From: Molossus alvarezi
Taxonomy: Eukaryota; Chordata; Mammalia; Chiroptera; Molossidae
Assembly (NCBI GenBank): GCA_037176705.1
Contig: CM073893.1
Coordinates: forward strand, 19,406,074-19,470,073
Direction: 5' to 3'
Length of the DNA: 64,000 nt
Shown: positions 46,501 through 55,969 of the stretch, piece after piece
Numbering within the stretch: position 1 is the stretch's first letter
Layout of the letters: each line of letters begins with the position of its first letter
The notes under the pieces: model-generated
The model's database searches: none
Seen by the model: the letters and a program-made list of their open reading frames with translations, nothing else
What the model was told of the DNA's origin: nothing
Program-made: the position numbers and the translations under genes

Positions 46501-46738
46501 TTTTTTTTTTTCTATCCTCACCTGAGGACATTTTTCCATTTTTTGTTCAGATAGAGTGGGAGGGAGAGAGAGAGAAACATCGACATGAAAGGAACACATC
46601 GAGTGGTTGCCACCCGCACAACCCAACCAGGGCCGGGGACAAACTGCAACCCAGGTACGTGCCCTTAGTGGGAACTGAACCCAGGTCTCTCTGGACTGCA
46701 GGCTGACGTTCTAACCACTGAGCAAAACTGGCCAGGGA
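46501..46738 (-). mobile_element. VES-type SINE
   Basis: Minus-strand full-length copy inserted in half-L1 ORF1. Imperfect duplications GGTTTTCAACTT / AAGTTTTCAATTT lie at 46489-46500 and about 46738-46750. Confidence 0.93.
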
Positions 46739-47384
46739 AGTTTTCAATTTCTTGCTCTCTCTCTTCTCCTTCTGGCATCCCCATGATGTGAATCTTGGTA
46801 CACTTAAAGTTGTCCCAGAGGCTTGTTACACTGTCTTCACTTTTTTGGATTTATTTTTATTTTTGCTGTTCTGATTGGATGTTTTTTGCCTCCTTATATT
46901 CTAATTTGATGATTTGCTTCTTGGCTTCACCTACTCTACTATTGATTCCCTATAAATTATTCTTTATTTTAGTTAGTGCATCCTTCATTTTTGACTTGTT
47001 TTTTTTTATGTTGTTGTTCTCACTGAATTCCTTGGAGTTCTCCTTAAGTTCCCTGAAGGTCTTACTAAGTTCCTTGAGTATCTTTATTACCAGTGTTTTG
47101 AACTCTGCATCTGACTGCTTATCTCCATTTTGTTTAGCTCTTTTCCTCAAACTTTGTTCTGTTCTTTCACTTGGGACACGTTTCTTTGTCTTATTTTGGC
47201 TGCTTCCCTGTGTTTGTTTCTATGTGTTAGGTAGATTTGCTCTGTCTCCTAGACTTCATAGGGTGGCCTATTATTGTAGGTGTCCTGTAGGATCCAGTGG
47301 CACAGACTCCCTGATCATCCCAGCTGGGCCCTCAAAGTGCAACCCTAATGTGAACTGTACACCCTTCTGTTGTAATTGAGTCTT

Positions 47385-47670
47385 TTTTATTTTTAATCCT
47401 CACCCAAGGACATTTTTCCAGTTTTGTTCAGATAGAGTAGGAGGGAGAGAGAGGAAGAGAGAGAGAGACAGAGAGAGAGAGATTGAGAGAGAGAGAAAGA
47501 GAGAAACATCAACATGAAACGGACACATTGAGTGGCTACCTCCCGCATGACTCCAACCGGGGCTGGGGCAAATCACAACCAAGGAACAGGCCCTTGAGCA
47601 GAAACGAACCCATGACTCATTGGTCCACAGGCTGACGTTCTAACTGCTGAGCCAAACTGGCCAAGACTGA
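47385..47670 (-). mobile_element. VES-type SINE with long GA/CT tract
   Basis: Minus-strand copy with an extended GA run (about 47440-47505 on the + strand). Perfect 11-bp duplications, AATTGAGTCTT, lie at 47374-47384 and 47671-47681. Confidence 0.94.
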
Positions 47671-48903
47671 AATTGAGTCTTGATTGCTGTTGGTACATCA
47701 ATGGGAGGGGTTCATTCAGGCTGATGAGCTACCAGGACTGGCTGTGTCCACTGACCACTGGCCTCTGACTCTCTTGGAGGATCAGCTGTGTAGGCGCCCA
47801 ACACACAGAGCAAGGCTTACTTCAGCAGGGCTCTGGTATCCCCTGAGTCCACTCATTGACTGTGTCACTTACAGAGGTGGTTGGGTGGTGGTGCTTCGAT
47901 GTGGTCCACTGGGTGTGCTGGTTCTGGGGCAAGGTCAGCCTCTGCATGTGTTCTACCCAGGGCCACCTGGCATAAGCTACAAAGTGATCTGCAGATGGCT
48001 GCTTCTAGTGCTGGGCTTGGAGGTACCCAGGCAAAGCCAAGTTGTGAACCAAGGCTGGCTGCTTCTAGTGTCAGTCCTGGGGCCACTTAATGAGAGGTAA
48101 GGGGCTTGCTGAGACTAGATGCTGCTTGTTTGAGAGTTTTTAGGAAAATCTGAAGCAGGATCCAAGACAGGCCAATCTGATGGTAAAGCCACTGGAAACA
48201 GCTTGGGTGGGCCCAAAGATTGGGTGGGGCGGGGCCTCAGAGAATCACCCTGGCAGGGCAACCAGTGTGAGCCAGGTTGCTGGAGTCCCAGATATGGCTG
48301 CTGTCTGCTGCCCCACAGAAGGGCTCACCACGGGAACAGCGGCCTCCCACATCAAGTCTGTCCAGGAGAAAGCTACCCCTCCAGCTCTTGCCCCAATGCC
48401 AAACAGCTCTGTTCTTCCCTGTATGTCTCTGGTGCCTTGCAAGCTGCCTCCCCAATGCTGGAGCCCAGAAGAAATGAGTCCAAGTAAGTCCATGTGAGGG
48501 GCCTTTAAGAGGAACTGCCTGAGACTCTAGAAGCCTCAGCCTCCCTCAGCCTCAGTTCCCGCTGGTTTTTACAACTAGAAGTGATGGGGACTTCTCTTCG
48601 TGTTACTAGAACCTTGAGCTGGGAGCCTGGTGTGGAATGGGGACTCCTCACTCCTCAGGGAGGATCTTCACAGCCAAGGCATCCTCCTGACTTTTATCTT
48701 CCACTTGTGGATGTGGGACCAGCCAGTCCATGCCTCCACCCCTTTTACCAGTCTCAATGTGTCTTTTTAAATTTTGTAGTTGTAGGACTTCCATTCAGCT
48801 CAATGTCAGGTGGCTCTGAATGATGGTCGTTCTGTAGTTTAGTTGTAATTTTGATGTGTTTGTGGGAGGAGGTAAGTACAGCCATTACCTATGCCACCAT
48901 TTT

Positions 48904-49150
48904 TTTTTTTATCCTCACCCGAGGACATTTTTGCATTTATCTTCAGATAGAGTGGGAGGGTGAGAGGGAGGAAGAGAGAGAGAGATACATTGATGTGAGA
49001 GAGACACATTGAGTGGCCGCCCCACACACAACCCCAACCAGGGCCAGGGAAAAACTGTAACCGAGGTACATGCCCTTAGTGAGAACTGAACCCAGGACTC
49101 TCTGGTCCACAGGCCAATGCTCTAACTGCTGTGCCAAACCAGCTGGGGCT
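48904..49150 (-). mobile_element. VES-type SINE at the half-L1 5' end
   Basis: Minus-strand full-length copy inserted inside the conserved 5'-end motif of the half-L1. Perfect 15-bp duplications, CTATGCCACCATTTT, are at 48889-48903 and 49151-49165. They duplicated the CCACCAT (YY1-like) core. Confidence 0.95.
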
Positions 49151-49506
49151 CTATGCCACCATTTTGACCAGAAGTCCTATACCGTAGCTTTTTAATCCAC
49201 TTGTCTATTGATGGGCAATTGGGTTGCTTCCATATCTTGGCTATTGTAAATAATGCTGCAATGAACATAGGAGTGCATATATTCTTTTAAATCAGTGTTT
49301 TAGGTTTCCTCAGATATTGATTAATTTTTGTTACAAATGATTCTCCTTTTTCCCCCACTGATTCCCCCCTCCCCCTTCCCTCCCTGCCCCTTCCCCTGAT
49401 TGTTGTCCATGTCCACTGGTCATGCCTCCATGCATTTAAGTTCTGTTGTTCATCCCTCTCTCAGCTCCCCACTCCTTAGGGGATTGTCCTCAAACTGTTA
49501 TGTTCA

Positions 49507-52500
49507 TTATATTCCAGAAATCAGTGAGATCATATGAAATTTGTCTTTCTCTGCTTGGCTTGTTTCACTTAGGATGATACTTTCCAGGTCCCTCCATGTA
49601 GTCTCAAAGGATAAGAGATCTTTCTTTCTTACCGCTGCGTAGTACTCCATTGTGTATATGTACCACAGCTTTTTAATCCATTCGTCTACTGATGGGCACT
49701 TGGGCTGTTTCCAGATCTTAGCGATTGTAAATAGTGCTGCTACAAAGATGGGGGTACATATATTCTTTCTGATTGGTGTTTCAGGCTTCTTAGGGTATAT
49801 TCCTAGAAGTGGGATCACTGGGTCAAATGGGAGTTCAATTTTTAATTTTTTGAGGTGACACCATATTGTTTTCCATAGTGGCTGCACCAGTCTGCATTCC
49901 CACCAACAGTGTACTAGAGTCCCCTTTTCTCCACACCCTCGCCAACACTTGTTGTTTGATGATTTGTTGATGGCGGCCATTCTGACAGGTGTGAGGTGAT
50001 ACCTCATTGTTGTTTTGATTTGCATCTCTCTGATGATTAGTGATGATGAACATTTCTTCATATGTCTCTTAGCCATTTGTATGTCCTGTTTGGAGAGGTG
50101 TCTATTTAGTTCCTCTGCCCATTTTTTAATTGGATTCTTTGTCTTCCTTTTGTGGAGTTGTATGAGCACTCTATATGTATTGGAAATTAACCCCTTATCT
50201 GATATATCATTGGCAATTATGCTCTCCCATACAGTGGGTAGCCTTTCCGTTTTGATGATTGTATCTTTCGCTGTGCAGAAGCTTTTGAGTTTGATGTAGT
50301 CCCATGTGTTCATTTTCTCCTTTGTTTCTATTGCCTTAGGTGATGTGTCAGTAAAAATTCTGCTGCGTATGATGTCTGATATTTTGTTGCCCACAGTCTC
50401 CTCTAGGATTTTTATGGATTCATGAGTTACATTTAAGTCTTTTATCCATTTTGAGTTTATTTTGGTGTAGGGTGTAAGTTGATGGTCTAGTTTCATTTTT
50501 CGGCAAGTAGCTGTCCAATTTTCCCAGCACCATTTATTAAAAAGGCTGTCCTTACTCCACTGAATGCTCTTGCCACCTTTGTCAAATATTAATTGAGCAT
50601 ATTGCCTAGGGTCCATTTCTGGGTTCTCTATTCTGTTCCACTGGTCTATATACCTGTTCTTGTGCCAGTACCAGGCTGTTTTGATTATGGTGGCTTTGTA
50701 GTATAACCTGAAATCTGGTATTGTGATCCCTCCAACTTTGTTCTTCCTTTTCAAGATTGCTGTGGCTATTCGAGGCCTTTTTTGGTTCCATATGAACTTT
50801 TGAAGTAATTGTTCTAATTCTTTGAAGTATGCCGTTGGTATTTTGATGGGGATTGCGTTGAATCTATAGATTGCTTTGGGTAATATGGACATTTTAATGA
50901 TGTTAATTCTCCCAATCCATGAACAGGGTATGTTCTTCCACTTTTTTACATCTTGCTCTATTTCTTTTTTCAAAGACCTGTAGTTTTCTGCGAATAGGTC
51001 CTTTATCTCTTTGGTTAAGTTTATTCCTAGGTATCTTAATTTTTTTGCCGCAATGGTAAATGGGATTGTTTGCTTAGTTTCTCTTTCTGTGACTTCATCA
51101 TTGGTGTATAAGAATGCCATCGATTTCTTGACGTTAATTTTGTATCCTGCTACTTTGCCAAATTCATTTATTAAGTCTAGTAAGCTTTTGGTGGAGTCTT
51201 TGGGATTTTCTATGTACAGTATCATGTCATCTGCAAATAATGACAATTTCACTTCCTCCTTTCCAATTTGGATCCCTTTTATTTTTTCTTCCTGTCTGAT
51301 TGCTGTGGCTAAGACTTCCAGTACTATGTTAAATAGGAGTGGCGAAAGTGGGCATCCTTGCCTTGTTCCTGTTCTTAAGGGAAATGCTTTTAGTTTTTGC
51401 CCATTGAGTATGATGTTGGCTGTAGGTCTTTCATATATGGCCTTTATTATGTCGAGATATGATCCCTCTATTCCCACACTGCTGAGCGTTTTTATCAGAA
51501 ATGGATGCTGGATTTTGTCAAAGGCTTTTTCGGCATCTATTGATATGATCATGTGGTTTTTATTCTTCAATTTATTTATGTGGTGTATCACATTTATGGA
51601 TTTGCGAATATTGTACCAGCCTTGCATCCCTGGGATGAATCCCACCTGGTCATGGTGGATAATTTTTCTGGTGTATTGCTGGATTCGATTTGCTAGTATT
51701 TTGTTCAGGATTTTGGCATCTATGTTCATCAGGGATATTGGCCTGTAGTTTTCTTTCTTTGTTGTGTCTTTTTCTGGTTTTGGAATTAGAGTTATGCTGG
51801 CTTCATAAAACGAGTTTGGAAGTCTTCCTTCTTCTTGAATTTTTTGAAATAGTTTGAGGAGAATGGGTATTAGTTCTTCTTTGAATGTTTGGTAAAACTC
51901 CCCTGTGAAGCCATCCGGGCCTGGGCTTTTGTTTGCTGGAAGAGTCTTGATTACATCTTCAATTTCTTCTGTTGTTATTGGTCTGTTCAAGTTTTCAATC
52001 TCTATCTGATCCAATTTTGGGAGACTATGTGTTTCTAAAAATTTGTCCATTTCACTTAGATTTTCGAATTTGTTGCCGTATAATTTTTCATAGTAGTTGT
52101 TAAGGATCTTTTGTATTTCTGTAGGGTCAGTTGTTATCTCTCCTGTTTCATTTCTGATTTTATGTATTTGGGTTCTCTCTCTTTGTTTCTTGGTGAGTCT
52201 AGCTAAGGGTCCATCAATCTTGTTTATCTTTTCGAAAAACCAGCTCTTTGTTTTATTGATCCTCTGGATTGTTTTTTTGGTCTCTATGTCGTTTATTTCT
52301 GCTCTGATCCTTACTATTTCTTTTCTTCTACTTGCTCTGGGGTTTTCTTTTTGTTTACTCTCTAGTTCTTTAAGTTGTGAGGTTAGGTAGTCTATTAGAG
52401 ATTTTTCTTCTTTTTTGAGGTAGGCCTGTAGTGCTATAAACTTCCCTCTCAGAACTGCTTTTGCTGCATCCCATAGATTTTGTATTGTTGTGTCCTCATT

Positions 52501-53331
52501 TTCATTGGTTTCCAGGAAGTGTTTGATTTCTTCCTTGATTTCCTCGGTGACCCATTCATTGTTTAATAACATTCTATTTAGCTTCCATGTGTTAAAATGT
52601 CTTTGCATGTTCTTCTTGCAATTGATTTCTAGTTTCATACCATTGTGGTCTGAGAAGATGCTTGATATGATTTCAATCTTCTTGAACTTGTAGAGACTTA
52701 GTTTGTGCCCTAACATGTGGTCTATCTTTGAGAATGTCCCATGTGCACTTGAGAAGAATGTGAATTCTGTAGTTTTGGGGTGTAGTTCTCTGTAGATATC
52801 TATTAAATCCATTTGGTCTAGTGCTTCATTTAGAGTCTCTGTTTCCTTGCTAATTTTTTGTCTAGAGGATCTATCCAGTGATGTGAGCGGGGTGTTGAAG
52901 TCCCCTGTTATGATTGTATTGCTATCGATTTCTCCTTGGAAGTCCTCCAGAAGATTTTTAATATATTTTGGTGCTCCTATATTGGGTGCATATATGTTTA
53001 TCAAGGTTATATCTTCCTGTTGGATAGATCCTTTCAATATTATGTAGTGGGCTTCTTTGTCTCTAGTTATGGCCTTCAATCTGAAGTCTATTTTATCAGA
53101 TATCAGTATTGCTACCCCAGCTTTTTTTTCTTTTCCATTTGCTTGAAAGATTTTTTTCCATCCCTTCACTTTCAATCTATGTGAGTCTTTTGTTGTGAGG
53201 TGGGTTTCTTGTAAACAGCATATAGATGAGTCTTGCTTTCTTATCCAGTCAGCTACTCTGTGTCTTTTTATGGGAGCATTCAGTCCATTTACATTTAAGG
53301 TGGTTATTGATATGTACTTATTTATTGCCAT
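49507..53331 (-). CDS. L1 ORF2 protein (endonuclease and reverse transcriptase), intact
   Basis: ORF2p nicks target DNA and copies L1 RNA onto it in the nucleus, working with ORF1p in a ribonucleoprotein; it also copies SINE and mRNA templates. The frame is open for 1274 codons, against 1275 in human L1. Visible in order: endonuclease (residues 1-240) with N13 in TLNVNG, E42 in QETH, the GDFN aspartate near 145 and SKIDHMLGH near 205; the linker; reverse transcriptase (about 500-770) with NPGPDG-like SPGPDG, QGCPLSP and the FADD catalytic pair near 700; then a C-terminal cysteine knuckle CWRGC...HCWWEC near 1130-1145. All key residues that I can see are present. The ATG at 53331 fits family length. 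Translation probably depends on reinitiation after ORF1. Confidence 0.96.
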   Translation of the reverse strand: MAINKYISITTLNVNGLNAPIKRHRVADWIRKQDSSICCLQETHLTTKDSHRLKVKGWKKIFQANGKEKKAGVAILISDKIDFRLKAITRDKEAHYIILKGSIQQEDITLINIYAPNIGAPKYIKNLLEDFQGEIDSNTIITGDFNTPLTSLDRSSRQKISKETETLNEALDQMDLIDIYRELHPKTTEFTFFSSAHGTFSKIDHMLGHKLSLYKFKKIEIISSIFSDHNGMKLEINCKKNMQRHFNTWKLNRMLLNNEWVTEEIKEEIKHFLETNENEDTTIQNLWDAAKAVLRGKFIALQAYLKKEEKSLIDYLTSQLKELESKQKENPRASRRKEIVRIRAEINDIETKKTIQRINKTKSWFFEKINKIDGPLARLTKKQRERTQIHKIRNETGEITTDPTEIQKILNNYYEKLYGNKFENLSEMDKFLETHSLPKLDQIEIENLNRPITTEEIEDVIKTLPANKSPGPDGFTGEFYQTFKEELIPILLKLFQKIQEEGRLPNSFYEASITLIPKPEKDTTKKENYRPISLMNIDAKILNKILANRIQQYTRKIIHHDQVGFIPGMQGWYNIRKSINVIHHINKLKNKNHMIISIDAEKAFDKIQHPFLIKTLSSVGIEGSYLDIIKAIYERPTANIILNGQKLKAFPLRTGTRQGCPLSPLLFNIVLEVLATAIRQEEKIKGIQIGKEEVKLSLFADDMILYIENPKDSTKSLLDLINEFGKVAGYKINVKKSMAFLYTNDEVTERETKQTIPFTIAAKKLRYLGINLTKEIKDLFAENYRSLKKEIEQDVKKWKNIPCSWIGRINIIKMSILPKAIYRFNAIPIKIPTAYFKELEQLLQKFIWNQKRPRIATAILKRKNKVGGITIPDFRLYYKATIIKTAWYWHKNRYIDQWNRIENPEMDPRQYAQLIFDKGGKSIQWSKDSLFNKWCWENWTATCRKMKLDHQLTPYTKINSKWIKDLNVTHESIKILEETVGNKISDIIRSRIFTDTSPKAIETKEKMNTWDYIKLKSFCTAKDTIIKTERLPTVWESIIANDISDKGLISNTYRVLIQLHKRKTKNPIKKWAEELNRHLSKQDIQMAKRHMKKCSSSLIIREMQIKTTMRYHLTPVRMAAINKSSNNKCWRGCGEKGTLVHCWWECRLVQPLWKTIWCHLKKLKIELPFDPVIPLLGIYPKKPETPIRKNICTPIFVAALFTIAKIWKQPKCPSVDEWIKKLWYIYTMEYYAAVRKKDLLSFETTWRDLESIILSETSQAEKDKFHMISLISGI

Positions 53332-53376
53332 TTTTGTTTAGTGTGGTTCTATTTTTCTTCCCATTTCTCCTGGTAA

Positions 53377-54279
53377 TTACAGCAGTCCTTTTAACATTTC
53401 TTGCAGTGCTGGTTTGGTGCTAATGTACTCCCTTAGCCTTATTTTGTCTGGGAAGCTCTTTATTTGGCCTTCTATTTTGAACGATAGCCTTGCTGGGTAG
53501 AGTAGTCTTGGATTCAGATCCTTGTTTTTCATGACCTTGATTACTTCATGCCATTCCCTTCGAGCCTGTAATGTTTCTTGTGAGAAGTCAGCTGAGAGCC
53601 TTATGGGGGTTCCTTTGTAGGTAACCTGTTGCTTATCTCTTGCTGCTTTTAGGATTCTCTCTTTGTCTTGAATTTTTGGCAGTTTGATTACTATGTGTCT
53701 TGGTGTGGGCCTGTTTGGGTTCTTCTTACTTGGGGCTCTCTGAGCTTCTTGAACTTGAATGCCTTCTTCCTTCACCAAATTAGGGAAGTTTTCTGTCACT
53801 ATTTCTTTGAATATATTCTCTAGCCCTCGCTTACTTTCTTCTTCTTCAGGGACTCCTATGATATGAATATTATTACGTTTCCAGTTGTCCCACAATTCTC
53901 TTAAGCTCTCTTCTTGTTTTTTAATCTTTTTTTCCTTTTGGTTTTCTGATTGGTTGATTTCTTCTAGCCTGTCTTCTAATTCACTGATCCGGTCCTCAGC
54001 TTCCCCTACTCTGCTTTTTAGACCTTCCAGTGTGTTTTTCATTTCTGATATGTCATTCTTCATTTCTTCCTGTTGGTTTTTCATTTCCAGATGGTTTATT
54101 TTCAACATTTCTATGTCTTTACTAATGTTGCTCATGTCCTTACACATGCTGTTGAGCTTCCGCATCATCATGGCTCTAAATTCTAGTTCTGTTAACTTGC
54201 TTAACTGCACCTCATTTATTTCATCTTCTGTAGAGGTCTCTTGATCTTTCATTTGGCTTTTGTTTCTGTTTCTCACCAT
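53377..54279 (-). CDS. L1 ORF1 protein (RNA-binding coiled-coil trimer), intact
   Basis: ORF1p coats L1 RNA as a trimer and acts as a nucleic-acid chaperone. I place the start at the ATG at 54279 because the 32 open codons upstream (to 54375) begin with GTG, not ATG, and this ATG has A at -3 and G at +4. The product is 300 residues, shorter than human ORF1p (338). It has a basic start (VRNRNKSQMK), a long coiled coil (about 35-125; heptads such as ISEMKNTLEGLKSRV), an RRM (about 130-215; NNIHIIGVPEEEE, TPRHIVIKL) and a C-terminal domain (LSADFSQETLQARREWHEV, then STKPALQEMLKGLL). No stop or shift interrupts it. ORF2 follows after 45 bp. Confidence 0.95.
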   Translation of the reverse strand: MVRNRNKSQMKDQETSTEDEINEVQLSKLTELEFRAMMMRKLNSMCKDMSNISKDIEMLKINHLEMKNQQEEMKNDISEMKNTLEGLKSRVGEAEDRISELEDRLEEINQSENQKEKKIKKQEESLRELWDNWKRNNIHIIGVPEEEESKRGLENIFKEIVTENFPNLVKEEGIQVQEAQRAPSKKNPNRPTPRHIVIKLPKIQDKERILKAARDKQQVTYKGTPIRLSADFSQETLQARREWHEVIKVMKNKDLNPRLLYPARLSFKIEGQIKSFPDKIRLREYISTKPALQEMLKGLL

Positions 54280-55484
54280 TTTCGTTATCACAGTGGGCTT
54301 TGGAGTCTGCCAAGTTTTCCCAGTGGGTGTTGGTGTTTTGCTGTTTGTGGCTCCCTCTCCTGGGTTTGAATGCACCAGGGAGGACCCACTTTAATCCCGC
54401 CAAGTCCCCTGTTCTCCGGGAGTCTGTGTGGCTCCAGCGGGGAGTTTAGCAGGCTATAGCGTTAGGAGGACCCATGCAGGGTGGCAAGGGAGGCGGTGCG
54501 AATAATTTCCCGCCGAGTTCCCTGGTCCTGCCCAGTTCCCTGGGGGCCAGGAGTCTGTGCAGCTTCAGCGGAGAGTTTAGCCCGCTACAGAGTTTCCAGG
54601 GCCGTGCACTGCGGTAAGGGAGACAGTAGAGTTCACTTTCCACCACGTTCCCCGGTCCCACCGAGTTGCCTGGGGTCTGCCAGTCTGTGCAGCTTCAGGG
54701 GAAACAGGGTTTCCAGGCCGTGCACGGCGGGGAGGGAGGCGGTAGAATTAACTTTCCACCGCGTTCCCCGGTCCCACCAAGTTGCCTGGGGTCTGCGAGT
54801 CTGTGAGGCTTCAGGGGCTACAGGGTTTCCAGGCCGTGCAGGGCGGGGAGGGAGGCGGTAGAATTAACTTTCCACCGCGTTTCCCGGTCCCGCCGGGTTC
54901 CCTGGGGGCCAGGAGTCTGTGCGGCTTCAGAGGCTACAGGGCCTTGCACGGCGGGAGGGGAGGCAGTAGAATTAACTTTCCGCCTAGTTCCCAGGTTCCT
55001 CCGAGTTCCCTGGTCCCGCCCAGTTCCCTGGGGGCCCGGAGTCTGTGCGGCTTCAGCGGAGAGCCTAGCCTAGCCGGCTACAGAGTTTCCAGGGCCGTGC
55101 ACGGTGGGAAGAAAGGTGGTGGAATTAACTTCCCCTCTAGTTCCCTGGCCCCTGCCCAGGCCGCTGCGGACCCTGGGCTCTAGGTCCCCTCTCCCGTCCT
55201 CGCAAGCCTACCAGGACTGAGTGGGTGTTTCTGGTTAAGTGGTCCTCCAAGGTGTCCTTCCGCTGCCCTTTCCTGAAAGTTTGCCTTTGTTTTCCTTGTA
55301 AATCCAGTTTGGTCTTGGGAGACGGTCTGGTTCCCTCCATTCACTTCGCCGCCATTTTCCGGGAGTACCTTGGGCTCTGGCAGAGGGAAGGCAGACTGGA
55401 CCGGAACTGTGTGGGGACACTCCGGTTTTGGAGGGTGCTAAGAGATTTCGCTGAGTGCAGCCACACAGGACTGTCTTAATTTTA
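54280..55484 (-). promoter_or_regulatory. 5' UTR / internal promoter of the intact L1
   Basis: This 1.2-kb GC- and CpG-rich region precedes ORF1. It holds the tandem units and, nearer the 5' end, GCCGCCATTTTCCGGGAG on the + strand at about 55349: a YY1-like CCGCCATTTT next to an ETS-like TTCCGG. Human L1 has a YY1 site at its 5' end, so this probably positions transcription. The promoter role is inferred. Confidence 0.75.
54480..55165 (-). repeat. ~116-bp tandem units in the L1 5' UTR
   Basis: A marker motif (GTAGAATTAACTTTCC and variants) occurs at about 54496, 54626, 54742, 54858, 54966 and 55119, so spacings are 130, 116, 116, 108 and 153 bp. Between markers each unit repeats a CCCGGTCCC-(A/C)CC-GTTCCCTGGGG segment, a GTCTGTGCGGCTTCAG segment and a TTTCCAGG-CCGTGCA segment. 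Five to six units are present, rich in CpG. Confidence 0.9.
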
Positions 55485-55969
55485 ATTTTTAAAGGATCCT
55501 CCATACCATTTTCCATAGTGGCTGCACCAATCTGCATTTCCACCAACAGTGTGCTAGAGTAGAGTTCCCTTTTCTCCACATCTTCTCCAACACTTGTTTG
55601 TTGACTTATTAATGATAGCCATTCTGACAGGTGTGTGGTGATATCTCATTGTGGTTTTAAATGCAAATTAATCTGGTGATTAGTGATGAGCATCTTTTCA
55701 TATGTCTATTGGCCATCTGTATGTACTCTTTGGAGAAGTGTCTATTCAGGGGCTTTCCCCATTTTCTAATTGGATTGTTTGGGGGTTTTTTTTGCTGAGA
55801 GTTACCTGAGTTCTTTACAAACTTTGGATATTAATCCCTTACCAGGTGTATTATTAGCAAATATGTTCTCATTCAGTGGATTGTCTTTTTGTTTTGTTGA
55901 TGATTTCCTTTGGTGTGCAAAAAGTTTTCAGTTTGATGTAGTCCCATTTGATTATTTTTCTTTCAATTG

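Larger units (their letters stand above)
45986..47150 (-). pseudogene. ORF1 of the second half-L1 (broken)
   Basis: The ORF1 coiled-coil part is at about 46950-47150 (KELSKTFRELKENSKEF). The RRM and C-terminal parts are at about 46750-46950 and 45986-46330 (RLSANFS-like, then KKLKEFITTKPVLYEM). A VES SINE at 46501-46738 and a 41-bp tandem duplication at 46349-46430 break it, with other shifts. It encodes no functional protein. Confidence 0.82.
45369..49177 (-). mobile_element. Second half-L1 (HAL1-like) with four SINEs inside
   Basis: On the minus strand the order is the 5' end (AGGACTTCTGGTCAAAATGGT, near 49150-49175, matching the first half-L1 at 22823), 5' UTR (about 49150-47200), ORF1 (about 47150-45986), 3' UTR (about 45700-45390) and an A-rich tail. 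ORF2 is absent. It interrupts the old L1, with a weak duplication around TACCACTGCTTT / TACCGTAGCTTT. Four VES SINEs have inserted; without them it is about 2.8 kb. Confidence 0.82.
49319..55484 (-). mobile_element. Full-length L1 with both ORFs intact
   Basis: On the minus strand the order is: 5' UTR (about 55484-54280, GC-rich with ~116-bp repeats), ORF1 (54279-53377), a 45-bp spacer, ORF2 (53331-49507), 3' UTR (49506 to about 49330) and a short A-rich end. Total length is about 6.2 kb, like active L1s of other mammals. It interrupts the old L1 between 49318 and 55485. The flanks share TTAATTTT, but a clear long duplication was not found, perhaps because both flanks are A/T-rich. Two uninterrupted frames argue for recent insertion. 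Confidence 0.93.

Noticed and set aside
50015..52390. Plus-strand frames up to 245 codons
   Set aside because: They are antisense shadows of the intact L1 ORF2.
53377..54375. ORF1 of 332 codons starting at 54375
   Set aside because: The codon at 54375 is GTG, not ATG. The first ATG in the frame is at 54279 with a strong start context, giving 300 residues, which I used.
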